NCBI GenBank assembly: GCA_047947185.1 | Contig: CP170502.1 | Coordinates: forward strand, 3,720,001-3,784,000 | Length of the DNA stretch: 64,000 nucleotides | Direction of reading: 5' to 3' | Origin: JANQJA01 sp047947185 | GTDB taxonomy: Bacteria; Pseudomonadota; Gammaproteobacteria; Pseudomonadales; Azotimanducaceae | Shown: one piece after another, positions 33,409 through 41,373 of the stretch | Numbering within the stretch: position 1 is the stretch's first letter | Layout: each line of letters begins with the position of its first letter | Translations under genes and position numbers: made by a program | The notes under the pieces: model-generated | Databases searched by the model: none | The model's input: the letters and a program-made list of their open reading frames with translations, nothing else | What the model was told of the DNA's origin: nothing

Positions 33409-34548
33409 TCAGCGAGCCGGACGAACCAGGATCGGCAGCATGGGTATTGCAAAGCTCACAAATGCCAGGGACCAGGCCAGCGCGGACCAGATCAGGAACT
33501 GCGGATTGAAACTGGCGCCTACCCGCAGCAACGCCGCAGCATGAACCAGCAGGAAGCTGGTAGCCAACAGCGGACCCGCGGCGAGGCGTCGGCCAGTGTG
33601 GCCCATGGCTGCCCGCGAAGCAACGGCCATGATCATAGCGGCCATTGCACCTGCGCCAAGCGCATGAACACCGGCACTTGTCAGCGGCACTGCGCCAAGC
33701 GCGGTGAGGCCAATCAGCAGGAATCCGATACCCAGCCAGGCATAACCTGCGTGCAGCGCAAACAACAGCGGTTCTGCAAGCGTCCGATGGCCCTGCCAGA
33801 AACACAGGCGAGCCAGTTGCAGCAGCCCGGCAACAACGGCCACCGCACCGGTTAATGTGTCCTCCGGCATTATCGTCCAGCAGCCGACCAACATCAGTGT
33901 GAAGGTAAAAGTTGCTGCCTCAAGGGCGCGAATATTTCCGGGCAAGGTGGTCATCGGACGGTTTGCCCGCAACCAGTTTGTCGTAAATGCAGGAATGATA
34001 CGCCCGCCAATCAGGGTAATGAGCAGGCTGGTCAAAATAAGGGCACAGCGCAACAAGGCGCGTTGCCAATCAACGGCCGGTCCACCGAGGTGAAAGGCAA
34101 GTGTCAGTGCCAGGAAACAGCCAAGGATCAAAACTACCTTGAGGTTACGGTAGTTCCTCGCCAGCAGGATTTCGCGCCCGACCAAAGTGGTGAGGATGAA
34201 CCAGTAGGCACAGTCCATCAGCGCCAGCCAACCAGGTGTAAGGCCCAGATCAACCGCAAACGCGACTCTGGTCAGCAGCCAGCTTGTCACGATGAAAGCC
34301 AGGGGTAAGCCGCTGATGGGTGGCCGTCCGGTCCAGTTTGCAACCGCGGTCAACAGGAAGCCGCCAATGGCTGCACCCGCAAAACCGAATATCATTTCGT
34401 GGCCATGCCAGGAGATGACCGGCAATGGGCCAAGGTAAGGGACGGCGCCAAAAAAGATTGCGATCCACCAGGGGATCAATATCAGTGCAACGGCAACAAC
34501 ACACAGGAACAAGGGCCGGAAACCATAACTCAGTATGAGCGCAGGCAT
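33409..34548 (-). CDS. nnrS: NnrS family membrane protein (NO-stress associated)
   Basis: A 379-aa protein with about twelve hydrophobic helices. The NnrS pattern is clear: start 'ILSYGFRPLFL', 'WHGHEMIFGFAGAAIGGFLLTAVANWTGRP', 'GGRIIPAFTTNWLR' and 'HALGAGAMAAMIMAVASRAAMGHTGR'. The start at 34548 begins at the family's usual N-terminus; the frame extends upstream only as a shadow of the DUF454 gene. NnrS proteins are haem/copper membrane proteins expressed under NO control that protect cells from nitrosative stress. It is the third gene of the nsrR-DUF454-nnrS operon, and the neighbouring nirS fits this role. Confidence 0.93.
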   Translation of the reverse strand: MPALILSYGFRPLFLCVVAVALILIPWWIAIFFGAVPYLGPLPVISWHGHEMIFGFAGAAIGGFLLTAVANWTGRPPISGLPLAFIVTSWLLTRVAFAVDLGLTPGWLALMDCAYWFILTTLVGREILLARNYRNLKVVLILGCFLALTLAFHLGGPAVDWQRALLRCALILTSLLITLIGGRIIPAFTTNWLRANRPMTTLPGNIRALEAATFTFTLMLVGCWTIMPEDTLTGAVAVVAGLLQLARLCFWQGHRTLAEPLLFALHAGYAWLGIGFLLIGLTALGAVPLTSAGVHALGAGAMAAMIMAVASRAAMGHTGRRLAAGPLLATSFLLVHAAALLRVGASFNPQFLIWSALAWSLAFVSFAIPMLPILVRPAR

Positions 34549-34556
34549 GTCTGCCC

Positions 34557-34916
34557 TTAATTCCGGGTGGGTATACGATAAATGAGGGTAATCGCCGCGC
34601 AGCCAATAATGCCCATGATGATCTGCGCGGGCAGGTTCGGCAGGACAAACAGGATGCTCACCGTGAAGCTGAGCAGTATGGTTACTGTGGCGAGGGTACG
34701 CGTCTCTTGTGCAATTGCCTGGTGCTCCTGCCAGTCGCGAATTGCCCGGCCAAAGACAGGGCTTTCCAGCAGCCACTGGTGCATGCGCGCCGACGACCGG
34801 GCATAACAACCTGCTGCAAGGAGGAGGAAGGGCGTGGTGGGGAGTACGGGCAAAAAGGCACCCACAATGCCGAGGGCAACAAACAGGGTGCCGGCAATGC
34901 CAAAGACCAGTTTCAT
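34557..34916 (-). CDS. DUF454 (YbaN-like) inner-membrane protein
   Basis: A 119-aa protein with three to four hydrophobic helices and the DUF454 signature 'GIVGAFLPVLPTTPFLLLAAGCYARSS' near the N-terminus, plus 'HQWLLESPVFGRAIRDW'. The function of the family is unknown. Its ATG overlaps the nsrR stop by 4 bp and it ends 8 bp before nnrS, so it is co-expressed with an NO sensor and an NO-stress protein. Confidence 0.9.
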   Translation of the reverse strand: MKLVFGIAGTLFVALGIVGAFLPVLPTTPFLLLAAGCYARSSARMHQWLLESPVFGRAIRDWQEHQAIAQETRTLATVTILLSFTVSILFVLPNLPAQIIMGIIGCAAITLIYRIPTRN

Positions 34917-35359
34917 CCTGCAGCCCCGATGTTGAGGAGTTGCATCAGTTGTGACCGCGAACGCGCCGGCAGCAGGTCTGCGAGCGTGTACCGGTCAAGA
35001 TTATCAGTGAACAGGCGCATGGATTCCTTCAGTATGGCCGACAGTTTGCAGGCCGGGGAAATGGCACAACTATTTTGTGAACGCAGGCACTCCACAACAC
35101 CGAAGTCAGGCTCCATCGCCTGGATTACCTCACCGATTCGAATCTGTGCTGGCGGATGCTTCAGCCGCAACCCGCCACCCTGACCCCGAACCGACTCGAT
35201 GTAGCCGTTCTTTGCCAGTCGCTGTACAACCTTCATCAGGTGATTCTTCGAGATGTCGTAGGCCTCGGAAATTTCCTGGATGGTGGCCAGCCGGTCTGGA
35301 CACAAACCAAGATGAATCAGTACCCGCAAAGAGTAATCGGTGTATTGGGTGAGGCGCAT
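34913..35359 (-). CDS. nsrR: Rrf2-family NO-responsive repressor NsrR
   Basis: A 148-aa winged-helix Rrf2 protein. The N-terminus 'MRLTQYTDYSLRVLIHL' and wing 'YIESVRGQGGGLRLKHPPAQIRIGEVI' are like NsrR. The cluster cysteines C91, C98 and C104 ('VVECLRSQNSCAISPACKL') match the NsrR [4Fe-4S] ligand pattern rather than IscR, and the C-terminal 'LDRYTLADLL' is also NsrR-like. NO damages the cluster and releases DNA. It heads the operon with the DUF454 gene and nnrS. A 23-bp palindrome lies about 50 bp before its own start, and related palindromes lie before three other units in the window, so autoregulation and local control are likely. Confidence 0.93.
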   Translation of the reverse strand: MRLTQYTDYSLRVLIHLGLCPDRLATIQEISEAYDISKNHLMKVVQRLAKNGYIESVRGQGGGLRLKHPPAQIRIGEVIQAMEPDFGVVECLRSQNSCAISPACKLSAILKESMRLFTDNLDRYTLADLLPARSRSQLMQLLNIGAAG

Positions 35360-35408
35360 GCAGGTTCCAAGTCAGGTCGCTAAAGGTAAGGCTATTGTAG
35401 CGCCTATA

Positions 35409-35431
35409 AACAGGCATTTTGAATGCCTTTT
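35409..35431. promoter_or_regulatory. NsrR-like palindrome, nsrR promoter
   Basis: AACAGGCATTTTGAATGCCTTTT agrees at 19 of 23 positions with the copy at the NO-reductase-like operon and contains the inverted repeat AGGCATT-n3-AATGCCT (35412-35428). It is 49 bp upstream of the nsrR ATG on the minus strand, consistent with autorepression. No good FNR-type box is present here. Confidence 0.75.
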
Positions 35432-35518
35432 AACGCTTGCATCATGCGCAGAGCCCGAGGCTGGCATTCGACGGAACTGGGAACGCAACGCCGTTTCATT
35501 GTCCGGATCAAGTGAGTG

Positions 35519-35980
35519 TCATGGACTGACCAACAGGCTCTCATCGGTGATGATAATGCGTGGGTCCAGTTCACAGCCGGTTGGCGTCTCAACTGTAAAC
35601 TTGATGTCGCCAGTTCGCTGCAGCAGTGTGCACGCCTGGGATTTGGCCGGTATACCCGGTCGGCAGGACAGCAGCCCGGCTTTTGCAGTAGTGATGACAA
35701 ACTCTTCTGAACCGCTGAAGTCGACCCGCGTGGTTGCCAGCGGAACGCAGGCAGTACTCAGGTCAAACCTGCTGCCCCTGGGACGGCAATAGCGGGTCTT
35801 GTTGCTGGATCTAGGCTCAATCAGCACCGGACATTTGATCTTGACCGGGGGTGGGCCTTCCACCACGGTCACGTTCTCGAATTTGATCCTGACGTCTGCA
35901 GATTGCGCGCTGCCGACGACGGGCCAGGCGAGAAGCAGGATGAGCAGGAAGGAGGAGTATCGGCGGAGTTCTGGCATCAT
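35519..35980 (-). CDS. Small exported cysteine-containing protein
   Basis: About 153 aa from the ATG at 35980 (another at 35977 is equally possible; both follow GAGG). It has a Sec signal peptide ('YSSFLLILLLAWPVVGSAQS') and a mature domain with six cysteines, probably disulfide-bonded, in a beta-rich sequence ('VRIKFENVTVVEGPPPVKIKCPVLIEP', 'FVITTAKAGLLSCRPGIPAKSQACTLL'). No family is recognised. It lies upstream of the nsrR unit in the same direction but separated by nsrR's own promoter. Confidence 0.65.
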   Translation of the reverse strand: MMPELRRYSSFLLILLLAWPVVGSAQSADVRIKFENVTVVEGPPPVKIKCPVLIEPRSSNKTRYCRPRGSRFDLSTACVPLATTRVDFSGSEEFVITTAKAGLLSCRPGIPAKSQACTLLQRTGDIKFTVETPTGCELDPRIIITDESLLVSP

Positions 35981-36010
35981 CAAATCCTCAGCTAAAGTTC
36001 TTGTTCTCAT

Positions 36011-36339
36011 TGTCTGAGTGCATGTTTTGCGGGTAAAGCCTCACTATTTTTACATTTTTTTGTGAGAAGGTCCCCCCGGGATTGCGTAAGAACTGCGGTC
36101 GTTGCAGTGGAGATGATTTCTCCTGGAGCCATTCTTGACGATCCTGGGTCAGTTCCGGAAAAGTGACCTGAACGAGGATCCACTCAATAACAAGCGCAAC
36201 TGCGGTGAAGGCCGGTCGGAAAAGCTGGATCAGGGGCTTGCCGAGGGTCCTTGAGCGCAAGAGAATGTTTGTCATCCATGCGGTTGGATTTCTGGCGGGA
36301 ATTCACGCTGAACCAGGACACCAGGACGGGAAAGAAACC
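36011..36339. other. Intergenic region before the molybdenum hydroxylase genes
   Basis: A 329-bp gap between the divergent exported-protein gene and the [2Fe-2S] subunit gene. It has an A/T-rich stretch near 36040-36065 ('actatttttacatttttttgtgag') that is a likely promoter zone. A weak minus-strand frame (35988-36275) lacks a ribosome site and is not called. Confidence 0.4.
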
Positions 36340-36831
36340 ATGATTGAATTCAGATTGAACGGCAGCCTTGTGCAGACCGACGATGACCCCCAGACCCCGC
36401 TTCTTTGGGTCGTAAGGGATACCTTCAAGCTGAAAGGCTCTAAATATGGCTGTGGTGCAGGATTATGTGGCGCCTGCACCATGCAGATTGATGGCGCTGC
36501 CGTCCGCACCTGTATCCTGCCGATTGCTGCAGTTGCCGGTAAGGAGGTGCTGACCATTGAAGGGCTGGGTTCTCCTGATGCACTCCATCCCCTCCAGACG
36601 GCCTGGGTTGAACTCAGCGTTCCCCAGTGTGGCTATTGCCAGTCAGGACAGATCATGGCCGCGGCGGCGCTGCTGGCCACCAACCCATCGCCAACCCCAG
36701 CCGATGTTGATGCTGCGATGGCAGGGAATCTTTGCCGCTGTGGCTGCTACCCGAGGATCAAGCAGGCGATACTGAAGGTCGGGCAGACCGGACTTGCCTA
36801 CAACGCGGCAGCAGTGGGGGAACAATCATGA
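36340..36831 (+). CDS. [2Fe-2S] subunit of a xanthine dehydrogenase-family molybdenum hydroxylase (IorA-like)
   Basis: A 163-aa subunit with two [2Fe-2S] domains. The N-terminal plant-type cluster is in 'KYGCGAGLCGACTMQIDG' plus a downstream Cys ('VRTCILP'), and the C-terminal helical cluster is in 'VPQCGYCQSGQIMAAAALL' and 'GNLCRCGCYPRIKQAI'. The start at 36340 gives the standard family N-terminus. Its stop overlaps the large-subunit ATG (ATGA). No FAD subunit gene is present, so the enzyme should be of the two-subunit isoquinoline 1-oxidoreductase/aldehyde dehydrogenase type, which passes electrons to a cytochrome or the quinone pool instead of NAD. Confidence 0.92.
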   Translation: MIEFRLNGSLVQTDDDPQTPLLWVVRDTFKLKGSKYGCGAGLCGACTMQIDGAAVRTCILPIAAVAGKEVLTIEGLGSPDALHPLQTAWVELSVPQCGYCQSGQIMAAAALLATNPSPTPADVDAAMAGNLCRCGCYPRIKQAILKVGQTGLAYNAAAVGEQS

Positions 36832-39035
36832 AAACGGTAAATCTCTCGCGCCGCAAGTTTCTGCAGGCAACCGCTGTCGTTGGCGGGGGGCTGGTGGTTG
36901 GATTTTCCCTCACCGGCTGCTCCAGTCCGGAACTGCCAATCAGCAGGGTCAGTGGAGATTTTGTCCCTGATGCGTTCCTGCAGATTTTGCCGGATAACAC
37001 GGTGCGGTTTTATTGCCCCCGGGACGAAATGGGGCAGGGGGTAACAACCGGTCTGGGTACCCTGATCGGTGAAGAACTGGATGTCCATCCCGCTAGCCTC
37101 GATATTGTGTTTGCAGGTGTGCATGGCGATTACAAGAACCCGGACTTTGGCATCCAGGGCACGGGCGGCAGCACTTCCCTCAAGGCACATTACCTTCAAC
37201 TGAGACAGGCGGGTGCATCGGCCCGTAGCCTGATCCTTGCTGCGGCAGCCAGGGATCTCAACGTACCTGAAACCAGCCTGACAACCCAGGAGGGTTTCGT
37301 CATCGCGGGCGCTGAAAAATATCCCTATGGCAAATTTGTCGCCACGGCCGCCACCCTGCCAGCGCCCGAAACCGGGTCAGTAGCGCTCAAAGCCAATGCC
37401 GACTTCCGCTACATTGGCAAAGAATTTCCGCGCGTGGATGCACTCGCGAAATCCACGGGGGCAGCGGTCTATGGCATTGATGTTGAGGTGCCGGGTATGC
37501 ATCACGCGGTTGTAGTGCGTGCGCCCGTCGCGGGTGCCCGGCTGAAAGCAGTGGACAAGACCCAGGCCCTCGATATGCCAGGTGTTACTGACATCATTGA
37601 AATCTCGAGTGGCGTTGCCGTGGTCGCTGAGAAGTACTGGCAGGCAAAAACGGCGGCCGCGAGGCTGAATCCCGTGTGGGACCAGGTGCCGTTGACCTCA
37701 GTAGATTCGGCCAGGGTCCGGTCTGATTACGAGCAGGCCATGCTCGAAGGTGAGGGGTTAAACGATGCGGAAGAGGGGAACCTGGATGCGGGATTTGCCA
37801 GCGCCAGCCAGGTGATTGAAAGCCAGTACTGGGCGCCGTTTCTTGCGCATGCGCCGCTGGAACCCATGAATGCCGTGTTGAAAATCGAAAATGGTGAAGC
37901 TGATCTATGGTCGGGCACCCAGGGCCCCGTTGGTGCCCGTGGTCTTGTGGCACGATTCTCCGGTCTGGATGAAGACAGGATCCGTGTGCACAGCACCTAT
38001 CTTGGGGGCGGGTTCGGTCGACGTGGCACCTTGACGCACATCGTTGAAATCACGGAAGTTGCAGTTGCAACCAACAAGCCTATACACCTGCTCTGGTCCC
38101 GTGAAGATGACCTGAAAAATGGCGTCTACCGTCCCGCGTCACTCATGAAGATCAGGGCTGGCGTTGATGAGCAGGGGCAAATCACTGCCTGGCAGGCCAG
38201 GCGTGTTGGCGGCAATATTACGCCTGATACCTTAAAGAACATGATTCCCGGCTTATTACCCGGACTCGGTGACGGCACTGTGGACTTCCTGGTTGGCTTG
38301 TCCCGTGACCTGTTCCAGGGCTGGATGATTGATCATTCGAGCATAGAAGGTTTGTATGAAGACTATGCTGCGGGCAGCAAGCAGGTCAGTCATGTGACGG
38401 TTGAACACGGCGTGCCCCTGACCTTCTGGCGCTCGGTGGGTCACTCCTACACGGCGTTTGCCAAGGAGTCTGCCATCGACGAACTGGCGGTGCTTGCTGG
38501 CAAGGACGTGGTGGATATTCGTCTGCAGAATACCAGCAACAATCCACGGCTCAATAACGTGATTCGCGTTGCGGGTGAACACATGCGGGCCATGAAACCC
38601 GCGCCTGGTCGCTACCTTGGCTTTGCGGCACACAATTCATTCGGAACCGATGTGGCCGAGATTGCGGAAGTCTCAGTTGAGAACAACCAGATCAGGGTGC
38701 ACAGGGTGACCTGCGTGGTTGACTGCGGGCTTGCAGTCAACCCGGACGTGGTGCGAGCGCAAATGGAAGGTGCGGTCATGTTTGGCCTGACGGCAGCGCT
38801 CTATGGCAACCTCGAGTTGAAGGATGGCGCTTTTGCTGAGAGCAATTTCCACGATTATCCCATTCTGCGAATGAACGAGGCGCCCGAGGTGGATGTGATT
38901 ATTGTTGACAGTGGCACAGCACCCACGGGGGTGGGTGAACCCGGCCTGCCGCCGATTGCCCCGGCAGTTGCAAACGCGGTTTTTCGGGCAACAGGCCAGC
39001 GCCTGCGCTCCTTGCCGCTGACGCTGAAGGCCTGA
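36828..39035 (+). CDS. Molybdopterin-binding large subunit of the molybdenum hydroxylase (IorB-like)
   Basis: A 735-aa subunit with an N-terminal Tat signal ('SRRKFLQATAVVGGGLVVGFSLTGC', twin Arg followed by a hydrophobic stretch and a Cys that could be lipidated). Molybdopterin cytosine dinucleotide binding segments include 'EMGQGVTTGLGTLIGEEL', 'YLGGGFGRRGTLTHIVE' and, near the C-terminus, the catalytic Glu in 'GVGEPGLPPIAPAVANA'. The signal implies that the enzyme is exported folded to the periplasm with its Fe-S partner. Family reactions are hydroxylations of N-heterocycles or oxidation of aldehydes with water as the oxygen source. The substrate is not predictable. The 83-bp repeat array begins 26 bp after the stop. 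Confidence 0.92.
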   Translation: MKTVNLSRRKFLQATAVVGGGLVVGFSLTGCSSPELPISRVSGDFVPDAFLQILPDNTVRFYCPRDEMGQGVTTGLGTLIGEELDVHPASLDIVFAGVHGDYKNPDFGIQGTGGSTSLKAHYLQLRQAGASARSLILAAAARDLNVPETSLTTQEGFVIAGAEKYPYGKFVATAATLPAPETGSVALKANADFRYIGKEFPRVDALAKSTGAAVYGIDVEVPGMHHAVVVRAPVAGARLKAVDKTQALDMPGVTDIIEISSGVAVVAEKYWQAKTAAARLNPVWDQVPLTSVDSARVRSDYEQAMLEGEGLNDAEEGNLDAGFASASQVIESQYWAPFLAHAPLEPMNAVLKIENGEADLWSGTQGPVGARGLVARFSGLDEDRIRVHSTYLGGGFGRRGTLTHIVEITEVAVATNKPIHLLWSREDDLKNGVYRPASLMKIRAGVDEQGQITAWQARRVGGNITPDTLKNMIPGLLPGLGDGTVDFLVGLSRDLFQGWMIDHSSIEGLYEDYAAGSKQVSHVTVEHGVPLTFWRSVGHSYTAFAKESAIDELAVLAGKDVVDIRLQNTSNNPRLNNVIRVAGEHMRAMKPAPGRYLGFAAHNSFGTDVAEIAEVSVENNQIRVHRVTCVVDCGLAVNPDVVRAQMEGAVMFGLTAALYGNLELKDGAFAESNFHDYPILRMNEAPEVDVIIVDSGTAPTGVGEPGLPPIAPAVANAVFRATGQRLRSLPLTLKA

Positions 39036-39061
39036 TCGAAGAGGAGAATCCGCTGGATTGA

Positions 39062-39690
39062 GGTCTCTCCGTTCCGGCCCGACGCGCAAGCGTCGTTTTG
39101 ACTGGAGCGGCGATAGCCGCGGAATGGAGAAACCTCTGGGCTGGGATCTCTCCGTTCCGGCCCGGCGCGCAAGCGTCGTTTCGACTGGAGCGGCGGTAGC
39201 CGCGGAATGGAGAAACCTCTGGGCTGGGATCTCTCCATTGCGGCCCGGCGCGCAAGCGTCGTTTCGACTGGAGCGGCGATAGCCGCGGAATGGAGAAACC
39301 TCTGGGCTGGGGTCTCTCCGTTCCGGCCCGACGCGCAAGCGTCGTTTCGACTGGAGCGGCGGTAGCCGCGGAATGGAGAAACCTCTGGGCTGAGATCTCT
39401 CCGTTCCGGCCCGACGCGCAAGCGTCGTTTCGACTGGAGCGGCGATAGCCGCGGAATGGAGAAACCTCTGTGCTGGGGTCTCTCCGTTCCGGCCCGGCGC
39501 GCAAGCGTCGTTTCGACTGGAGCGGGGATAGCCGCGGAATGGAGAAACCTCTGCGCTGAGGTCTCTCCGTTCCGGCCCGGCGCGCAAGCGTCGTTTCGAC
39601 TGGAGCGGCGGTAGCCGCGGAATGGAGAAACCGCTGTGCTGAGGTCTCTCCGTTACGGCCCTTCGGGCCTCCAGTCGAGACGACGGCTAC
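39062..39690. repeat. Tandem array of an 83-bp palindromic unit, seven full copies plus a partial
   Basis: Units begin at 39062, 39145, 39228, 39311, 39394, 39477 and 39560, with a partial, diverged copy from 39643. Each unit contains two small hairpins, GACGC-GCAA-GCGTC (GGCGC in some copies) and GCGGC-GATA-GCCGC (GGTA in some), enclosed by an outer stem TCTCCGTTCC...GGAATGGAGA. Single-strand folding would thus give a three-way junction. Long frames on the minus strand through the array are by-products of the 83-bp period and are not genes. The array fills the gap between the molybdenum hydroxylase and SelO genes. A related single unit lies at 62324-62369. Confidence 0.9.
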
Positions 39691-39699
39691 GCTGTCGCA

Positions 39700-41148
39700 T
39701 CAGGTCCCGCAAAAAGTTGCGGTAACAACAACATCCTCAGGCCCCGGTGGCAGGGCGTAACGCTCGTTTTCTCCAGGGTCAGCAAAAGGCTGCGCCAGCA
39801 CGTCCACCAGTTTGTGGAAAAGCGTGAGGTCGCCGCTTTGTTCCGCCACCGTAATGGCTTCATGCAATAGGTGATTGCGGGGGATGAACACGGGGTTGAC
39901 CCGGTGCATGCGGTCAGCATCGGGGTTCATGGCTTCCCAACGGGACAGCCAGGGTGCAAATGAATCGGGCAGTGTGATGTGCTGTGCCAGAGTCCCCGTG
40001 CCGCGCGCAATGTCGGTGAGTCGGGCGAACGTCAGGGTAAAATCACTGTTTTCTGTTCCCATCAGTTTCAGCAGATCGTGGCCAAGGTCGCGTGCGGCGT
40101 CGTTATCCTGCAGGCCAATTTTTTCCAGCAGCCTGGCGTCATGTGCCTGAATGAATCGCCCGGGGAAACTGTCCAGTAGTGCACGCGCCGGTGCTACGGC
40201 CTCGTCGGTATCAGGGTTAATCAGGGGCAGCAATGCCTGGGCCAGGCACATCAGGTTCCAGTGGGTGATGCGCGGCTGATTCTGGTAAGCATAGCGGCCA
40301 CCATGGTCAATTGAGCTGAATACCGTTGCCGGATCAAACGCATCCATAAAGGCGCAGGGTCCATAGTCTATGGTTTCTCCTGACAGCAGCATGTTGTCGG
40401 TGTTCATGACACCATGAATAAACCCAAGCAACTGCCAGGTTGCGACCAGGCTGGTCTGCCGTGTGATGACCCGGTCGAGCAGCGCCAGGTAGGGGTTTTC
40501 CACCGCGGTAAGGTCCGGGTAGTGGCGGGATATAACATGGTCCGCCAGGATCTTTAATCCCTCTGTATCCCCCTGGGCAGCAAAAAACTGCAGGGTTCCT
40601 ATCCGGATATGGCTTCTGGCGACACGTGCCAACACAGCACCGGGCAGTGGCTCCTCGCGATAGACATATTCGCCAGTCGTCACCGCCGCAAGGGAGCGGG
40701 TAGTGGGTACACCCAGGGCGGCCATGGCCTCGCTCACCACATATTCCCGCAATACCGGGCCCAGCGGCGCACGACCATCACCGCCACGAGAATAGGGTGT
40801 TGGTCCAGAGCCCTTGAGTTGCAGGTCAAAACGCTCACCCGCCTTGTTCACCAGTTCACCCAAAAGAACGGCCCGGCCATCACCCAGCTGCGGATTCCAG
40901 TTGCCAAACTGGTGCCCCGCGTAAACCGTTGCAATGGGTTCAGCACCCGCTGGAATGGTATTGCCGGCAACCGTCTCAATACCTTCGCGGGACTCAAGCC
41001 AGGCAGGATCAACGCCCAGAGACTCTGCCAGGGAGTAATTAACACGAATGAGCCCAGGTGCCTTGACGGGCACGGGTGCCTGGTGCCGGTAAAAGCGCTC
41101 GGGCAATTTGACGTAGCTGTTGTCGAAATGGGGTGGTGAGATATTCAT
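39700..41148 (-). CDS. selO: Protein adenylyltransferase SelO (YdiU family)
   Basis: A 482-aa pseudokinase-fold protein. SelO motifs are present: 'YAGHQFGNWNPQLGDGRAVLLGE', 'LQLKGSGPTPYSRGGDGRAPLGPVLREY', 'HGVMNTDNMLLSGETIDYGPCAFMD' and a C-terminal Cys three residues from the end (FCGT), the position held by Cys or selenocysteine in the family. The enzyme transfers AMP from ATP to protein Ser/Thr/Tyr and is linked to redox homeostasis. The start at 41148 gives the usual N-terminus. Its 3' end borders the repeat array directly. Confidence 0.95.
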   Translation of the reverse strand: MNISPPHFDNSYVKLPERFYRHQAPVPVKAPGLIRVNYSLAESLGVDPAWLESREGIETVAGNTIPAGAEPIATVYAGHQFGNWNPQLGDGRAVLLGELVNKAGERFDLQLKGSGPTPYSRGGDGRAPLGPVLREYVVSEAMAALGVPTTRSLAAVTTGEYVYREEPLPGAVLARVARSHIRIGTLQFFAAQGDTEGLKILADHVISRHYPDLTAVENPYLALLDRVITRQTSLVATWQLLGFIHGVMNTDNMLLSGETIDYGPCAFMDAFDPATVFSSIDHGGRYAYQNQPRITHWNLMCLAQALLPLINPDTDEAVAPARALLDSFPGRFIQAHDARLLEKIGLQDNDAARDLGHDLLKLMGTENSDFTLTFARLTDIARGTGTLAQHITLPDSFAPWLSRWEAMNPDADRMHRVNPVFIPRNHLLHEAITVAEQSGDLTLFHKLVDVLAQPFADPGENERYALPPGPEDVVVTATFCGT

Positions 41149-41373
41149 AGGACGGGTGATATCGGGGTGAATGGACAGGATATCAAGTAATACGCTGTGT
41201 CGCTGCACTTGAGTCACTTGCAGCCGGGTGATAGATTTCAGGCAGCACATCAGGGTGCATCCTGTCCGCGGAAAGGGATTGTCCCACCTGGATTAAGACT
41301 GATTGCGTCTCTGACGACCACTTTTCAGCCTTCTGTTTGCGGACCTGCAAGGCAGTAATGAAAGGAGGTCTGT

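Noticed and set aside
35499..35512. FNR-type box upstream of nsrR
   Set aside because: ATTGTCCGGATCAA keeps only one half-site and lies 85 bp from the NsrR-like palindrome, unlike the other promoters.
35988..36275. 95-codon minus-strand frame upstream of the small exported protein
   Set aside because: It has one weak hydrophobic stretch but no ribosome site, an Asn-rich tail and no recognisable family; its spacing to the next gene is suggestive but not enough.
38673..39587. Long minus-strand frames (about 190-300 codons) through the repeat array
   Set aside because: The protein sequence repeats with the 83-bp period and shifts frame from unit to unit; three overlapping frames are equally open. 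They follow from repeat structure, not coding.
39657..39669. Intrinsic terminator GGCCC-TTC-GGGCC after selO
   Set aside because: There is no T-run on either strand, and the same hairpin recurs in the repeat family at 62.4 kb, so it is counted as part of the repeats.
39062..39690. CRISPR array
   Set aside because: Units of 83 bp are almost identical from end to end, with no unique spacers, and no cas genes are nearby.
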